Shown here: piece by piece, positions 50,364 to 51,639 of the stretch
Position numbering within the stretch: the stretch's first letter is position 1
Layout: each line of letters begins with the position of its first letter
NCBI GenBank assembly: GCA_964396055.1
Contig: CAYNDV010000016.1
Span: 1 to 51,639 of the forward strand
Length of the DNA stretch: 51,639 bases
Direction: 5' to 3'
Origin: CAYJPV01 sp964396055
GTDB taxonomy: Bacteria > Acidobacteriota > Vicinamibacteria > Vicinamibacterales > JAKQTR01
Position numbers and translations under genes: made by a program
Notes under the pieces: model-generated
The model's input: only the letters and a program-made list of their open reading frames with translations
Database searches by the model: none
Told to the model about the DNA's origin: nothing

Positions 50364-51639
50364 ATGAAACGTATCCGTACCGTCATCATGGGCGCCGCCG
50401 GGCGCGACTTCCACAACTTCAACACCGTCTACCGCGACAACCCGCGCTACGACGTCGTGGCGTTCACCGCCACGCAGATTCCCAACATCGACGACCGGAA
50501 GTACCCCGCGTCGCTGGCCGGCAAGCTGTACCCGAAGGGCATCCCGATCCTGGCTGAGGACGATCTCGAGCAGATCATCCGCACCCAGAAGGTCGATGAG
50601 GTGGTGTTCGCGTACTCCGACGTGCCGTACAACCACGTCCTGGACCGCGCGTCGATCGTCAACGCCGCCGGCGCCGACTTCAAGCTCATCGGCGCGTCGG
50701 CCACGATGATCAGGAGCCGGAAGCCCGTCATCGCGATTTGCGCCGTGCGCACGGGATCGGGCAAGAGCCAGACCACCCGCCGCATCTCGCACCTCCTGCG
50801 CGACGCGGGCCTGAAGGTGGCCGCCATCCGCCACCCGATGCCCTACGGCAACCTCGAGAAGCAGCGCGTGCAGCGGTTCGGCAGCCTGGCCGACCTCAAG
50901 AAGCACAACTGCACGATCGAAGAGATCGAGGAGTACGAGCCGCACATCGTCAGCGGCACGATCATCTACTCCGGCGTGGACTACGGCGACATCCTGGCCC
51001 AGGCCCAGGAAGAGGCCGACGTCATCCTGTGGGACGGCGGCAACAACGACACGCCCTTCTACAAGGCCGACCTGCACATCGTGGTCGCCGACCCGCTGCG
51101 CGTGGGCAACGAGCTCACGTACTATCCGGGTGAGACGAATCTCCGGATGGCCGACGTCGTCGTCATCAACAAGGTCGACACCGCCGATATCGCCAACATC
51201 AACAAGCTGCGCGCCAACATCCGGCGCGTGAACCGGACCGCCACCGTCATCGAGGCCGCCTCGCCCATCCTGGTGGACCACCCCGAGCGGATCACCGGCA
51301 AACGCGTGCTCGTCGTCGAGGACGGCCCGACGCTCACCCACGGCGAGATGAAGTTCGGCGCCGGCGTCGTCGCGGCCGGCAAGTACAACGCCGCGGAACT
51401 GGTCGACCCGCGGCCCTACACCGTCGGGACGATCACGGAGACCTTCCGGAAGTACCCTGACATCGGCGTGCTGCTGCCGGCCATGGGCTACGGCGACAGG
51501 CAGGTCAAGGACCTCGAAACCACGATCAACAAGACCCCGTGCGACACGGTGGTCATCGGCACGCCGATCGACCTCAACCGGCTCATCAAGATCCGGAAGC
51601 CGACGGTCCGCGTCGGATACGAACTGCAGGAAATCGGCA
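50364..51639 (+). CDS. Cyclic 2,3-diphosphoglycerate synthetase-like P-loop protein (3' end cut)
   Basis: The frame is open from ATG 50364 to the window edge, 425 codons, so the C-terminus is missing; the family has about 440-460 residues. It begins RTVIMGAAGRDFHNFNTVYRD. The P-loop is ICAVRTGSGKSQTTR (about 129-143), followed by IRHPMPYGNL, the Walker B-like VILWDGGNNDTPFY and the VVVINKVDTAD base-specificity-like motif. Annotated relatives are called cyclic-2,3-diphosphoglycerate synthetases after an archaeal enzyme; the bacterial role is poorly known. AAGGA at 50353-50357 supports the start. Its place after carbamoyl-phosphate and ornithine genes suggests a shared metabolic context. Confidence 0.85.
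   Translation, partial: MKRIRTVIMGAAGRDFHNFNTVYRDNPRYDVVAFTATQIPNIDDRKYPASLAGKLYPKGIPILAEDDLEQIIRTQKVDEVVFAYSDVPYNHVLDRASIVNAAGADFKLIGASATMIRSRKPVIAICAVRTGSGKSQTTRRISHLLRDAGLKVAAIRHPMPYGNLEKQRVQRFGSLADLKKHNCTIEEIEEYEPHIVSGTIIYSGVDYGDILAQAQEEADVILWDGGNNDTPFYKADLHIVVADPLRVGNELTYYPGETNLRMADVVVINKVDTADIANINKLRANIRRVNRTATVIEAASPILVDHPERITGKRVLVVEDGPTLTHGEMKFGAGVVAAGKYNAAELVDPRPYTVGTITETFRKYPDIGVLLPAMGYGDRQVKDLETTINKTPCDTVVIGTPIDLNRLIKIRKPTVRVGYELQEIG

Noticed and set aside
1..51639. Exosortase (xrtA), PrsK/PrsR, Wzx flippase, tRNA or rRNA genes, insertion sequences
   Set aside because: Looked for because context predicts some of them; no translated frame or RNA fold in the window supports any.

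Overview
This window is about 51.6 kb of very GC-rich DNA, with tight gene packing, many GTG starts and runs of overlapping genes. Gene content and family flavour (XrtA/PEP-CTERM-type exopolysaccharide genes, a Fis-type helix-turn-helix ending of the kind I associate with acidobacterial sigma-54 regulators, GTCCGGCTTCAGCCGGAC hairpins) suggest a Gram-negative acidobacterium, perhaps Vicinamibacteria. That placement is inference. I saw no rRNA, tRNA, CRISPR array, insertion sequence or phage gene.

Region 1 (1-4514): envelope-stress genes. A double-BON periplasmic protein, two Spy/CpxP-like proteins with LTxxQ motifs, and an OmpR-type response regulator with its histidine kinase. TGTCAC repeats on an 11-bp register lie between the regulator and the second Spy-like gene.

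Region 2 (4596-41038): a large exopolysaccharide locus in several operons. Minus strand 9029-4596: O-glycosylation ligase-like protein, glycosyltransferase, XrtA-type amidotransferase. Plus strand 9278-9880: acyltransferase. Minus strand 16047-9890: two Cys-less asparagine-synthetase-like proteins, a QueC-like PP-loop ATPase and a polysaccharide pyruvyl transferase. Plus strand 16363-20613: four glycosyltransferases. Minus strand 32305-20650: an orphan Fis-type HTH protein, then export protein, outer-membrane barrel, chain-length determinant, tyrosine kinase, priming sugar transferase, deacetylase, FemAB-like protein, VanZ-like protein and a YetA-like glycan enzyme. Plus strand 32819-35393: a PEP-CTERM-like membrane protein and two glycosyltransferases. 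Plus strand 35669-41038: a Wzm/Wzt-like ABC transporter, another glycosyltransferase and a secreted glycan-enzyme-like protein. I read sigma-54 (-24/-12) promoter sequences at the head of most of these operons, and a 13-mer shared upstream of two of them. No exosortase and no full sigma-54 activator are in the window.

Region 3 (40992-51639): housekeeping and nitrogen metabolism. A lipoprotein, DNA polymerase I, a poly(A) polymerase-like nucleotidyltransferase, and a co-directional set of ornithine carbamoyltransferase, carbamate kinase, aspartate carbamoyltransferase, ornithine aminotransferase and a cyclic-2,3-diphosphoglycerate synthetase-like protein cut by the window edge. Several junctions, here and at 20.6 kb, carry G-run or CTAG heptad repeats.

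Most likely logic of region 2: cytoplasmic glycosyltransferases build repeat units on a lipid primed by the sugar transferase. Units are decorated by amidation, acylation and pyruvylation, then exported through a Wza/Wzc-like route and/or the ABC transporter, and trimmed or modified outside the cytoplasm.
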